NCBI RefSeq assembly: GCF_017316025.1
Contig: NZ_JAFLVT010000006.1
Span: forward strand, 1 to 64,000
Source of the DNA: Candidatus Enterococcus myersii
GTDB lineage: Bacteria > Bacillota > Bacilli > Lactobacillales > Enterococcaceae
Length of the DNA stretch: 64,000 bases
Direction of reading: 5' to 3'
Shown here: positions 11,098 through 23,337 of the stretch, piece after piece
How positions within the stretch are numbered: the stretch's first letter is position 1
How the letters are laid out: the number at the start of each line of letters is the position of its first letter
Position numbers and translations under genes: made by a program
Notes under the pieces: generated by a model
Seen by the model: only the letters and a program-made list of their open reading frames with translations
What the model was told of the DNA's origin: nothing
Database searches by the model: none

Positions 11098-11988
11098 TTA
11101 GGCCTCGTCAAAGCGAATATCTAAAATATCCAAAATACGGGTCAAATCTTTTTGCGATAAATATTCAATCTCGATTTTTCCTTTGCCGTCTTTTTCTAAA
11201 ATTTCCACATTCGTACCGAATTTATCCATTAAACGGTCTTCGCCTTCTCGCAAGTAGTAAGGTTTTTCTTTGACCACGCGGGGCGGTGTTTTTTTCTCAA
11301 CTTTTTTCTCGTTTAACGTATTTACCAACTGTTCTAACTGACGGACGGTCAAGTTTTCCTTCACACAGCGATTGGCTAATTTTAAAATTTGGCTTTTATC
11401 TTTTAGCCCCAATAACGTCCGCGCTTGCCCCATTGAGAGGCGGTCATCTTGTACCATTTCTTTAACCAGTTTCGGTAATGTCAACAATCGCAGATAATTG
11501 GCGATATACGGACGGCTTTTACCTAAACGTTCCGCTACTTCCGCTTGCGTTAATTTCAAGTTTTTCATTAGCATCTCATAGGCTTCCGCTTCTTCCAGCG
11601 GATTTAAATCTTCCCGTTGCAAGTTTTCCAAAACGGCCACTTGCATCATGGATTCTTCGTCAAAATCTCGAATAATTGCGGGAATTGTTTCTCTTTGCGC
11701 TAATTTTGAAGCGCGAAAACGACGCTCACCGGCAATAATTTCATAGCCTTTTACTGCCGATTTGCGGACAATAATCGGTTGGAACACACCGGAACGTTCG
11801 ATAGACGCGGCTAATTCTTGTAAAGAAGACTCATCAAATGTTTTGCGCGGTTGGTAAGGATTTGGGCGCAATTCACTTAAAGGAATATCGACAACTTCCT
11901 CGGTTTTTACATCTACTTCTTCTAAATCTTGCAAGTCCTGAAACAAAGCGTCAATGCCCCGACCTAAACCTTTTCCTTTATTTTTCAC
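11098..11988 (-). CDS. parB: Chromosome partitioning protein ParB (Spo0J)
   Basis: Binds parS sites near the origin, spreads as a CTP-dependent clamp and loads condensin. The N-terminal GLGRGIDALF motif contacts ParA. The ParB/sulfiredoxin CTPase domain shows NPYQPRKTF and GERRFRAS. A central helix-turn-helix (about residues 140-200, LTQAEVAERLGKSRPYI) reads parS. The C-terminal region dimerises. At 296 residues it is a typical chromosomal ParB. Its start overlaps the parA stop by 11 bp, which indicates coupling. A parS-like site lies at 38151. Confidence 0.95.
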   Translation of the reverse strand: MKNKGKGLGRGIDALFQDLQDLEEVDVKTEEVVDIPLSELRPNPYQPRKTFDESSLQELAASIERSGVFQPIIVRKSAVKGYEIIAGERRFRASKLAQRETIPAIIRDFDEESMMQVAVLENLQREDLNPLEEAEAYEMLMKNLKLTQAEVAERLGKSRPYIANYLRLLTLPKLVKEMVQDDRLSMGQARTLLGLKDKSQILKLANRCVKENLTVRQLEQLVNTLNEKKVEKKTPPRVVKEKPYYLREGEDRLMDKFGTNVEILEKDGKGKIEIEYLSQKDLTRILDILDIRFDEA

Positions 11989-12742
11989 GGGTCAACACTT
12001 CCTTTGCTAGTGCTTGATAAACTTCGGCACCTTTTGAACTTGGATCGTAGTCAATAATCGATAAACCATGACTTGGTGCTTCTGAAAGCCGCACATTGCG
12101 GGGGATAATTGTGTCATAAACTTTTTCTTGGAAATAGCGGCGCACTTCTTCCACTACCTCAGCTCCAAGATTGGTTCTGGCGTCATACATCGTTAATAAG
12201 ACCCCTTCGATTTCCAAACCAGGATTGAAATGTTTTTGCACCAAACGCACGGTGTTTAGTAATTGGCTCAAGCCTTCTAAAGCGTAATATTCGCACTGCA
12301 CCGGAATCAAAATCGAATCACTCGCCGTAAAGGCGTTGATCGTCAAATGTCCCAATGACGGCGGACAATCGATGAAAATAAAATCGTAATCATCTTTGAT
12401 TTCTTCTAGTGCTGATTTTAGCCGTGATTCACGGGCCATCATGGAAGTTAATTCAATTTCAGCACCTGCCAACTGAATCGTTGCTGGCACAATGTCCATA
12501 TTTTCCCGTGAACTTGGTAAAATTGCTTCTTTAATCGGTTCTTCATTCACTAAAACATCGTAAATATCTTTGGCTACATCTGGCTTGCGAATGCCCATAC
12601 CGCTGGTGGCATTACCTTGGGCATCAATATCGACTAACAATACTTTTTTACCAATAAAAGCCAAACAAGCTCCTAAATTGACGGTTGTGGTCGTCTTGCC
12701 GACGCCACCTTTTTGATTTGCCACAGAAATAATTCGTGCCAT
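11978..12742 (-). CDS. parA: Chromosome partitioning ATPase ParA (Soj)
   Basis: Deviant Walker-type ATPase that works with ParB in origin segregation and, in B. subtilis, tunes DnaA. The P-loop is KGGVGKTTTTVNLG near residue 11, with the signature Lys. Walker B is around FIFIDCPPSLG. The length of 254 residues is standard for chromosomal Soj. AAGGAG precedes ATG 12742. Directly upstream is an array of palindromic repeats instead of the noc gene often found between rsmG and parA. Confidence 0.95.
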   Translation of the reverse strand: MARIISVANQKGGVGKTTTTVNLGACLAFIGKKVLLVDIDAQGNATSGMGIRKPDVAKDIYDVLVNEEPIKEAILPSSRENMDIVPATIQLAGAEIELTSMMARESRLKSALEEIKDDYDFIFIDCPPSLGHLTINAFTASDSILIPVQCEYYALEGLSQLLNTVRLVQKHFNPGLEIEGVLLTMYDARTNLGAEVVEEVRRYFQEKVYDTIIPRNVRLSEAPSHGLSIIDYDPSSKGAEVYQALAKEVLTREK

Positions 12743-12760
12743 TCTCTTGTCTCCTTTAAT

Positions 12761-13354
12761 AAAAGTTGAAACGGCTTGTTAAAAAAAGAAGGAATAAGTC
12801 GGAAAAATTAGAAAGTCGCTTTCTGACTTTTTCATTTTTTTGCTTATTACCGGCTTTTTTGGCCGTTGAAACTAGATACAATAAATGTTGAATGAGCTTG
12901 ATCGGAAAATGAGGGACAAGAACAAAATAGACGGCTGACGTTTTTTGTCAGTTGGTTATTTTTGCTTGTCTCCGATTTTTCCAGCTCATGAAACTAGATA
13001 CCATAAATGTTGAAACGGCTTGTTAAAAAAGAAGGAATAAGTCGGAAAAATTAGAAAGTCGCTTTCTGACTTTTTCATTTTTTTGCTTATTACCTGATTT
13101 TTTAGCCGTTGAAACTAGATACAATAAAAGTTGAATGAGCTTGATCGGAAAATGAGGGACAAGAACAAAATAGACGGCTGACGCTTTTTGTCAGTTGGTT
13201 ATTTTTGCTTGTCTCCGATTTTTCCAGCTCATGAAACTAGATACAATAAAAGTTGAAACGGCTTGTTAAAAAAGAAGGAATAAGTCGGAAAAATTGGAAA
13301 GTCGCTTTCTGACTTTTTCATTTTTTTGCTTATTACCGGCTTTTTTAGCCGTTT
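12761..13354. repeat. Tandem array of five family B palindromes
   Basis: Five units of about 121 bp start near 12761, 12893, 13014, 13135 and 13249. Units 1, 3 and 5 (GTTGAAACGGCTTGTT ... GCCGTTGAAACTAG) are almost identical to one another. Units 2 and 4 (GTTGAATGAGCTTGATCGG ... CAGCTCATGAAACTAG) are also almost identical, so the array alternates. Each unit folds on itself through its outer arms and an inner arm such as GAAAGTC/GACTTT. The array fills nearly all of 12743-13403 between parA and rsmG, and I see no gene in it. Confidence 0.9.
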
Positions 13355-13403
13355 AAAGATAAAAAGCTATCCAAAATAAAACAATTTTGTTATCGTTTTA
13401 CCG

Positions 13404-14117
13404 CTATTTTAACGGCTGCTTATTGGGCGTGCCGGGTTTGCGGGGGTATTTTTTGGGCGTTTCTTTTTTCTTTTGGATCACCAAAATGTGTCGCGTATCA
13501 CCATTGGGCAAAGCAAGCTCTTTATCTTCAATGAACTTGCCACCAAGTGTCGCAATCGCGTTTTTAGCTTCTGCTAATTCTTCCTCTGATTTTGCCGCTT
13601 TTAAAGCAAAGAAAAAGCCGTCTTTTTTCACCAAAGGCAGACACAATTCCGCTAAAACATTCAGACGTGCCACTGCTCGAGCCGTGACATAATCAAATTG
13701 GGCACGAAATTGTGGGTTTTGCGCGAAAGTTTCGGCGCGATCGTGATAAAAATCAACCCCCGTCAAATTCAAACTTTGTGCTAAATGATTTAAAAAGGTA
13801 ATTCGTTTATTGAGAGAATCGACGATAGCGACTTTTAACCCAGGAAAAGCAATCTTCAGCGGAATGCTGGGAAATCCCGCTCCTGCGCCAACATCACAAA
13901 TAGCAGCCTCTGCTTTTAAATCCACTGCCACACCAAGTAAAATCGAATCGTAAAAATGCTTCAAGTAAACTTCTTTTTTTTCAGTAATCGCCGTTAAATT
14001 CATTTTTTCATTCCACTCGACTAACAGCTCGTAATATTTTTCAAACTGTTGCATTTGAGTAGAACTTAATTCAATGCCTTTTTGGGCCAACTGCTGCTGA
14101 AATTCTTCTGGTAACAT
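13404..14117 (-). CDS. rsmG: 16S rRNA (guanine527-N7)-methyltransferase
   Basis: SAM-dependent methyltransferase modifying G527 of 16S rRNA; its loss gives low-level streptomycin resistance in other bacteria. The Rossmann motif I is [18 protein letters not shown], and the acidic end of strand 2 is [10 protein letters not shown]. The 237-residue length fits once the start is set at ATG 14117 ([10 protein letters not shown]), preceded by AAGGAAAAGG. The C-terminus is a short basic tail. It normally lies just after mnmG; here it is about 31 kb from it, so the ancestral cluster has been split. Confidence 0.94.
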   Translation of the reverse strand: MLPEEFQQQLAQKGIELSSTQMQQFEKYYELLVEWNEKMNLTAITEKKEVYLKHFYDSILLGVAVDLKAEAAICDVGAGAGFPSIPLKIAFPGLKVAIVDSLNKRITFLNHLAQSLNLTGVDFYHDRAETFAQNPQFRAQFDYVTARAVARLNVLAELCLPLVKKDGFFFALKAAKSEEELAEAKNAIATLGGKFIEDKELALPNGDTRHILVIQKKKETPKKYPRKPGTPNKQPLK

Positions 14118-14236
14118 GGCCTTTTCCTTTCTTTTTTGTGAAACAAATTTTTGTTTCACGCTTTCTCTACTTTAACGCAAATGGAGGTTTTTCGCAATGG
14201 GAGGAATTGAATTTTAAAGGCTTGTTTAAGGTAAAA

Positions 14237-14284
14237 AAAGAACCTAGGGTAAAAAGTCGCAATCACTTTTGCCCTAGGTTCTTT
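14237..14284. terminator. Terminator of the beta-glucoside operon
   Basis: A near-perfect hairpin, AAAGAACCTAGGG with CCCTAGGTTCTTT, has a T-run on the minus strand. A second small hairpin (CATTTGCAGCTACAAATG, 14311-14328), followed on the minus strand by T residues, lies closer to the gene and may be a first terminator. Confidence 0.85.
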
Positions 14285-14389
14285 GCTTCATAGATTCAGG
14301 ATGAAAAAACATTTGCAGCTACAAATGCAATTTTCATTCTTTATTCCCCACTAATAAATTTATTGCATTTATTACACGGAACTTTCTAT

Positions 14390-18549
<4,160 letters not shown>

Positions 18550-18565
18550 TTTTTCCTCCTTTCCA

Positions 18566-18622
18566 GAAAAAAGAACCCAAGAATTACAAAATACATAAAG
18601 TATCTCGTAATTCTTGAGTTCT
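18566..18622 (-). terminator. Leader terminator of the bgl operon
   Basis: On the minus strand CTCAAGAATTAC pairs with GTAATTCTTGGG and is followed by TTCTTTTTT, just before the antiterminator gene. It is the intended target of antitermination. Confidence 0.85.
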
Positions 18623-18651
18623 GCCTGATTATATTCAGTAACATACTCATA
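18615..18651 (-). promoter_or_regulatory. Ribonucleic antiterminator (RAT) of the bgl operon
   Basis: The minus strand reads GTATGTTACTGAATATAATC then AGGCAGAAC. This keeps the TGTTACTG and AGGCA(G/A)AAC blocks of LicT/BglG RATs and overlaps the 5' arm of the terminator. It is less canonical than the two RATs near 62 kb. Confidence 0.75.
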
Positions 18652-18702
18652 ACTATAACTACAGCGCTATAGTTTGATTCTCTTTTCTATTTCTACAATA
18701 AC

Positions 18703-18739
18703 AATATACTTTATCAAAAAGCACTTGTCAACGTTTTCA
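18703..18739 (-). promoter_or_regulatory. bgl operon promoter with overlapping cre site
   Basis: On the minus strand TTGACA (18726-18731) and TATATT (18703-18708) are 17 bp apart. The -35 box lies inside TGAAAACGTTGACA (18726-18739), a full match to the CcpA cre consensus TGWAARCGYTNNCW. Carbon catabolite repression by promoter occlusion is the expected effect. Confidence 0.8.
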
Positions 18740-18813
18740 TCAGTATTTCAATACAGTTTACTCTTTAAAATCTCTTTTATAAAAAAACAAACAATACATA
18801 TATTATAGTTATT

Positions 18814-19845
18814 TTATATAGTTTGTGCCAGTTTTTCATCCACTGCTAAAATAATTTTCCCCTTGGCGCGCCCAGAAGCTAAATTATCGACGGCTTTTTG
18901 AATTTCGGCTAGGGAAATAACGCTGTCGATGATTGGTTGTAATTGTTTTGCTTCAATTAGTTTGGTTAATGCAGCTAGTTGGTTGCCGTCTGGCCGCATA
19001 AATAAAAAGTCATAGGACACATCAGTTTTTTTGGCTAATTTGGTAATGGGATAACTGGCAATCCCTAAAGCCATTTGCTTCCATAAGGGGAGATTATAAT
19101 TTTTAGCAAAAGCATAATTAGGCGTACCCGACAAGGTCACGACTTTACCGCCAGGCTTCACGATTTTAAAAGCATCCTTTAAAATATCGCCCCCCATGGT
19201 ATCGAAAACAAAATCGTAGTCTTTTAATTTTTCGGCAAAGTTTTCACTACGATAATCAATTACCTCATCTGCACCAAGACTTTTTACGAGAGTTCGATTT
19301 TTTTCACTCGTTGTTGTAGCAACGTATGCGCCGGCAAGCTTTGCCAATTGAATGGCAAGTGTTCCAATCCCGCCAGAACCTGCTTGAATTAAAATTTTGT
19401 CTTGCGGTTTAATTTTCATCACTTCATGTAGGGCTTGATAGCTGGTTAAAGCAACTAAAGGAATACTGCTGGCTTTGGCAAATGTCAGATTTTTGGGTTT
19501 TAAGGCGACATCTTTCACATCTACAGCTATATACTCCGCAAAAGTTCCGATGCGATTTTTTTGCACCCGACCATAAACAGCATCGCCAACCTGAAATTTT
19601 TTTACTTGTTCCCCTCGCGCCACCACAATACCAGCAAAGTCGCTGCCTAAAGTTAACGGCATTTTATAATGAAGGAGCAACTTCATTTTGCCGTCTTTTG
19701 TTTTTAAATCAATCGGATTAATACTAGCGGCAATGACTTTTACAAGTAAGTCCTTCTTGCCAATTCTAGGTACTGGCTGCTTTTTTAAACCAATTTTTTC
19801 ACCGTAATTTTCAATTTGTGCTGCAATCATTGTATCTTTCATCAT
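18814..19845 (-). CDS. Zinc-independent quinone oxidoreductase-like MDR protein
   Basis: NADPH-dependent medium-chain dehydrogenase/reductase of the quinone reductase type. A GroES-like domain fills about residues 30-130 (GSDFAGIVVARG). The Rossmann domain has the dinucleotide motif GSGGIGTLAIQLA. Zinc-ligand cysteines of alcohol dehydrogenases are absent, which fits the Qor subgroup. Two consecutive ATG codons (19845, 19842) follow GTGAGGA; the second has better spacing. It is divergent from the ArsR gene and shares its putative operator, so a role in stress or electrophile detoxification is inferred. Confidence 0.82.
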   Translation of the reverse strand: MMKDTMIAAQIENYGEKIGLKKQPVPRIGKKDLLVKVIAASINPIDLKTKDGKMKLLLHYKMPLTLGSDFAGIVVARGEQVKKFQVGDAVYGRVQKNRIGTFAEYIAVDVKDVALKPKNLTFAKASSIPLVALTSYQALHEVMKIKPQDKILIQAGSGGIGTLAIQLAKLAGAYVATTTSEKNRTLVKSLGADEVIDYRSENFAEKLKDYDFVFDTMGGDILKDAFKIVKPGGKVVTLSGTPNYAFAKNYNLPLWKQMALGIASYPITKLAKKTDVSYDFLFMRPDGNQLAALTKLIEAKQLQPIIDSVISLAEIQKAVDNLASGRAKGKIILAVDEKLAQTI

Positions 19846-19866
19846 TTATCCTCACACGTCGTTTAT

Positions 19867-19892
19867 TAGTTTAAACTTTTAAACCATTTAAA
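19867..19892. promoter_or_regulatory. Putative ArsR operator, oxidoreductase side
   Basis: The minus strand reads TTTTAAATGGTTTAAAAG in the promoter region of the oxidoreductase gene. The core TTTAA(A)TGGTTTAAAA recurs at 20042-20060 on the other side of the intergenic region. Confidence 0.45.
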
Positions 19893-20021
19893 ACTGACAA
19901 TAGCCTAACGCAGAAATTTTTTATCGTCAAGAATTTGAAACGCACCTAAAATTCACCGAGCAGTTTTTGGCAGATACCCCTTAATCTGCGTTATTTTCTC
20001 CCTTTTCCTAAGTTAAAAAAA

Positions 20022-20060
20022 TTGACTTTTTTTTAAGCCTTTGGTTTAATGGTTTAAAAA
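20022..20060 (+). promoter_or_regulatory. arsR promoter overlapping the shared operator motif
   Basis: TTGACT (20022-20027), a 17-bp spacer and TTTAAT (20045-20050). The -10 box lies inside GGTTTAATGGTTTAAAA, which matches the motif near the oxidoreductase gene. Autorepression and co-repression of the divergent gene are inferred. Confidence 0.55.
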
Positions 20061-20082
20061 TATCGACCAAAGGAGTTTGCTC

Positions 20083-20421
20083 ATGTCCCCTGATTTAACA
20101 AATTTGAAACAAGAATTTACCGAAGTCAGCGATTTTTTAATCGCATTGGGCGATGAAAAACGCCAAGCAATTATTATTGCTTTGCTGCAAGATAAAGCTT
20201 GTGAGGGATTGCGGGTGAATGATTTGACTACGGCCACTAATTTATCACGACCGGCAGTCTCCCATCACTTAAAAATTTTAAAGCAAGCTAACTTAATTGA
20301 TTATCGCCAAGAAGGAACCAAAAATTACTATTACTTATCCCACGACACAACGGAAATTGATAAATTACAAGCATTGCTAAGTCACGTCAGTCAAATTATT
20401 GAAAAGGCGGGAAGAAAATGA
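20083..20421 (+). CDS. ArsR-family transcriptional regulator
   Basis: A 112-residue winged-helix repressor. The helix-turn-helix VNDLTTATNLSRPAVSHHLKIL and the wing DYRQEGTKNYYYL are clear. It lacks the CxC arsenic or cadmium metal site, so it probably senses something other than a heavy metal. AAAGGAG precedes ATG 20083. Its stop overlaps the next start by 4 bp, making a two-gene operon with the DJ-1/PfpI gene, divergent from the oxidoreductase. Confidence 0.85.
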   Translation: MSPDLTNLKQEFTEVSDFLIALGDEKRQAIIIALLQDKACEGLRVNDLTTATNLSRPAVSHHLKILKQANLIDYRQEGTKNYYYLSHDTTEIDKLQALLSHVSQIIEKAGRK

Positions 20422-21095
20422 AAGTATTGATTGTATTAACGAACACAACCCATTATGGTGACACAGAAGATGCCACTGGCTTATGGTTAGGTGAGGCCAC
20501 TGAATTTGCAGCCGAATTGCAAAAACACGGCATTTCTTATGATTACGTCAGTCCCAATGGCGGATATGTCCCCATTGATCCCCGCAGCATGAAATATACG
20601 AATGAAGAAATCATGGACTTTTATAATACAACCGACTTTAAACAGCGGGCGCTAGCAAATTCCCTGCCACTGGAAGTTGTCGACCCCAAAAATTATGATG
20701 CGATTTATTTCACCGGTGGTCATGGTGTGATGTGGGATTTTCCTAACAATGATACCCTGCACAAACTTGCCTTAGATATTTACAAACAAGGTGGTTATAT
20801 AACTTCTGTCTGCCATGGTGTCGCCGGACTTTTGAATTTACAAGATGATGCAGGCAACTATTTAATTACAGACAAAAAAATCACCGGTTTTACCACCAGT
20901 GAAGAAATTTTAGCCGGCAAAAAAAGCGTCGTGCCCTTTTTAAATGAACACGTCGCCAAAGAACGCGGGGCGCATTTTCAAAAGAGGCGGCCCTATAGCG
21001 AATTTGCCCTCCAAGATGGACAATTTATTACCGGACAAAATCCTTTTTCTGTTAAAGCCGTGGCGAAACTTTTGCTTGAAAATTTTAAGAATTAA
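20418..21095 (+). CDS. DJ-1/PfpI superfamily protein, Hsp31-like
   Basis: A class I glutamine amidotransferase-like protein of 225 residues. The nucleophile elbow SVCHGVAGL carries the reactive Cys. GGHGVMWDFPNN supplies the conserved loop and an upstream Glu is in GLWLGEATEF. These features fit glyoxalase III/Hsp31-type or general stress DJ-1 proteins. Cotranscribed with the ArsR gene and facing an NADPH oxidoreductase, it may handle reactive aldehydes or electrophiles; that is inference. Confidence 0.82.
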   Translation: MKVLIVLTNTTHYGDTEDATGLWLGEATEFAAELQKHGISYDYVSPNGGYVPIDPRSMKYTNEEIMDFYNTTDFKQRALANSLPLEVVDPKNYDAIYFTGGHGVMWDFPNNDTLHKLALDIYKQGGYITSVCHGVAGLLNLQDDAGNYLITDKKITGFTTSEEILAGKKSVVPFLNEHVAKERGAHFQKRRPYSEFALQDGQFITGQNPFSVKAVAKLLLENFKN

Positions 21096-21120
21096 AGAGT
21101 TAAAATTACCTCACCAAAAA

Positions 21121-21202
21121 AATGAGTCCCTATTGTAGCAACCGCAAAATTAGCTTTCGGCTAATTTATCAGGTCTGCTCAAATAGCGGACTCACTTTTT
21201 TT
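21121..21202. terminator. Bidirectional terminator between converging genes
   Basis: ATGAGTCC with GGACTCAC forms the outer stem and AAATTAGC with GCTAATTT the inner stem. T-runs follow on the plus strand. It overlaps the stop codon of the next gene. Confidence 0.7.
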
Positions 21203-22232
21203 AATCTTTTCCTGCTGCTAAAATACTTTCCAGTAAGGATAAAACACGGCGAACTTCACTGTTTTTTACAATTGGGGCGGCATTATGCACAACAACATCG
21301 TAAAAATTCGCATAAAAACTTGGATAAGGGGATTCTACTTTAGGAAAAGCCAATTTTTCTGTGGCCTCCTCTTGTGGTGGTGCCATCGTTTTGGTTAAGC
21401 CCACACCGGCTTGAATGGGTTTTGGCGCAGCGATTTCCTGTTGTGTACGCCTTATAATCTCACCATTTAACGCCCAGTCAGAGATTTTCGCGGTTCCATT
21501 TAAACCTTTGACATACCAGCGCGGCAAGGTGACATAGTTTGTCGTTCCGACTTCAATGATCACTTTAACGCCATTTTCAAACGTCAAATAACTATGAAAC
21601 CCGTCATCCACCTCATCGCCTAAAATGTAACTTAAGTCGGTGTGAATATATTTAATTGGACTGTCAATTAAAAAAAGTAGTTGATCAAATAAATGAACGC
21701 CCCAATCTAAGAGCATACCACCACCATGTTTTTTCAAATGACGCCAGTCGCCGGGAATACCGTTTGCTCCTTGAACCCTTGATTCAATTTGGAATAAATC
21801 TCCCAGTGGTTTTTCTTGATAGAGTTTGCGAATTAATAAAAAATCTGGGTCCCAGCGTCTGTTTTGGTGGACCATGAAGACTTTTTCGACACTTTCTGCC
21901 ACCGCTAAAATTTCATCTAATTCTGCTGTATTCATCGCCACTGGCTTTTCACAAACGACGTGTTTTCCTGCCTTTAAAGCCGCAATCGCCAAGTCTTTGT
22001 GACTGTCGTTAGGCGTTGCGATTAAAACTGCCTCGATTTTTTCATCTGCTAAGAGCTCCTGTAAACTCCCATAAGCAAAAAAACCGTCTGCTTTTGCTGC
22101 TTCATTGCGTTCGGGTAATAGATCGTAAACACCTTTTATCGCCACAAGTTCTTGTGATTGCGGCATGATGGTCGTGGCGTGGTAAGAACCCATTCCGCCA
22201 TACCCAATAATGGCAAATTGTAATTGTTTCAT
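21201..22232 (-). CDS. Gfo/Idh/MocA family oxidoreductase
   Basis: NAD(P)-dependent dehydrogenase of sugars or polyols, 343 residues from ATG 22232 (MKQLQFAIIG). The Rossmann motif is GYGGMGSYH, and the family signature CEKP (HVVCEKPVAMN) carries the catalytic Lys. The C-terminal domain shows DWGVHLFDQ, with the usual His. It is third in an operon with a TIM-barrel isomerase and another Gfo/Idh/MocA protein. The substrate is unknown; inositol or a keto-glycoside is plausible from the gene set. Confidence 0.87.
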   Translation of the reverse strand: MKQLQFAIIGYGGMGSYHATTIMPQSQELVAIKGVYDLLPERNEAAKADGFFAYGSLQELLADEKIEAVLIATPNDSHKDLAIAALKAGKHVVCEKPVAMNTAELDEILAVAESVEKVFMVHQNRRWDPDFLLIRKLYQEKPLGDLFQIESRVQGANGIPGDWRHLKKHGGGMLLDWGVHLFDQLLFLIDSPIKYIHTDLSYILGDEVDDGFHSYLTFENGVKVIIEVGTTNYVTLPRWYVKGLNGTAKISDWALNGEIIRRTQQEIAAPKPIQAGVGLTKTMAPPQEEATEKLAFPKVESPYPSFYANFYDVVVHNAAPIVKNSEVRRVLSLLESILAAGKD

Positions 22233-22319
22233 TTTTGCACTCACTTTCTTTTGACGTCTTTTTACCACAACAACGTCTTATTTTGTCCGCCTTTTTTTCC
22301 TAGTAATCCGCATTGTAAT

Positions 22320-23288
22320 TTACGCCCACCACATATCAGTTGGTGTATCGCAAATCATGACCGAGCGTAAATTCGTGACTGCCCGTTGTAAGCCCTCATC
22401 AATTGACATCAACGGATCTTCATGCTCAATGCTCAATACGTAGTCATAACCTTGCAAACGCAAAGCAGAAACAATATCAGACCAAACTTTCAAGTCGTGA
22501 CCACAACCAACAGAACGGAAATTCCACGAACGAGTTTTAACATTGCCGTATGGCTGCATATCCGTTAAGCCGTACATATTAATATTATCTTGATCTAAAA
22601 ATGTATCTTTGGCATGGAAATGGTGAATAGCACCCGCGTTGCCTAAAATTTTGATTGCCGCGACTGGATCAATGCCTTGCCACCATAAATGGCTGGGATC
22701 TAAATTACAGCCGATTGCTTTGCCCGTTGCTTCCCGCAAACGCAACATCGTGTAAGGGGTATGGGCTAAGAAACCACCGTGTAATTCAATCCCAATTTTC
22801 ACGCCAGCACTTTCAGCGACAGTATTAATTTCTTGCCAGTAAGGAATTAACTTTTGCTCCCATTGATAGTTATAGCTGTCGCTATATTCTGTTGGCCACG
22901 GTAAAACCGGCCAGTTTACTTGCGTATCCGTTGCATTCCCGCCGGCAACACCAGAAAAACCATTGACCACTGGTACGTTCATTAACTGAGCTAATTTAAT
23001 GGTTTTTTGTAAAAGTTCGTCCGCTTCTTTTGCCACTTGCGCCACTGGTGAAATTGGATTGTGGTGGCAGCTTAAAGCCGAAATGCTCAGTCCTTTATCG
23101 GCTAATTTAGCCAAATATTCTTTGCGACTATCTGAGGAGGCTAATAATTGCTCAATATCTAAATGGGCAGAGCCCGGTGATCCCCCGGTGCCGATTTCCA
23201 CTGTTTCCAAGCCATAGCTGGCGACTTTTTCAATCATTTCGTCAAAGTTTAAATTATTAAATAAGGGGGTAAAAACGCCTAATTTCAT
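22320..23288 (-). CDS. Sugar phosphate isomerase/epimerase-like TIM barrel protein
   Basis: A 322-residue xylose-isomerase-like TIM barrel protein (AP endonuclease 2 superfamily). Metal-binding candidates are KIGIELHGG (Glu), NLDPSHLWWQG (Asp, His), HFHAKD (His, Asp) and LSIEHED (Glu). These fit IolE/IolH-like or 3-dehydro-sugar epimerase proteins. ATG 23288 is preferred to ATG 23297, which lies too close to AAAGGA. It sits between two dehydrogenases, suggesting an oxidation, isomerisation and reduction sequence on a sugar or cyclitol. Confidence 0.83.
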   Translation of the reverse strand: MKLGVFTPLFNNLNFDEMIEKVASYGLETVEIGTGGSPGSAHLDIEQLLASSDSRKEYLAKLADKGLSISALSCHHNPISPVAQVAKEADELLQKTIKLAQLMNVPVVNGFSGVAGGNATDTQVNWPVLPWPTEYSDSYNYQWEQKLIPYWQEINTVAESAGVKIGIELHGGFLAHTPYTMLRLREATGKAIGCNLDPSHLWWQGIDPVAAIKILGNAGAIHHFHAKDTFLDQDNINMYGLTDMQPYGNVKTRSWNFRSVGCGHDLKVWSDIVSALRLQGYDYVLSIEHEDPLMSIDEGLQRAVTNLRSVMICDTPTDMWWA

Positions 23289-23337
23289 TGTGATCATCCT
23301 TTCGGTTTGTATTCTTTTAATTTGGTAAAGTTATAAA

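Noticed and set aside
12761-13354. Regular array that could suggest CRISPR
   Set aside because: Units are ~121 bp self-complementary palindromes directly abutting one another, with no short repeat/unique spacer pattern and no cas genes.
14138-14159. GTGAAACA...TGTTTCAC palindrome upstream of rsmG as a parS site
   Set aside because: The half-sites face outward with a spacer, the reverse of the parS order, so ParB clamp loading is not expected.
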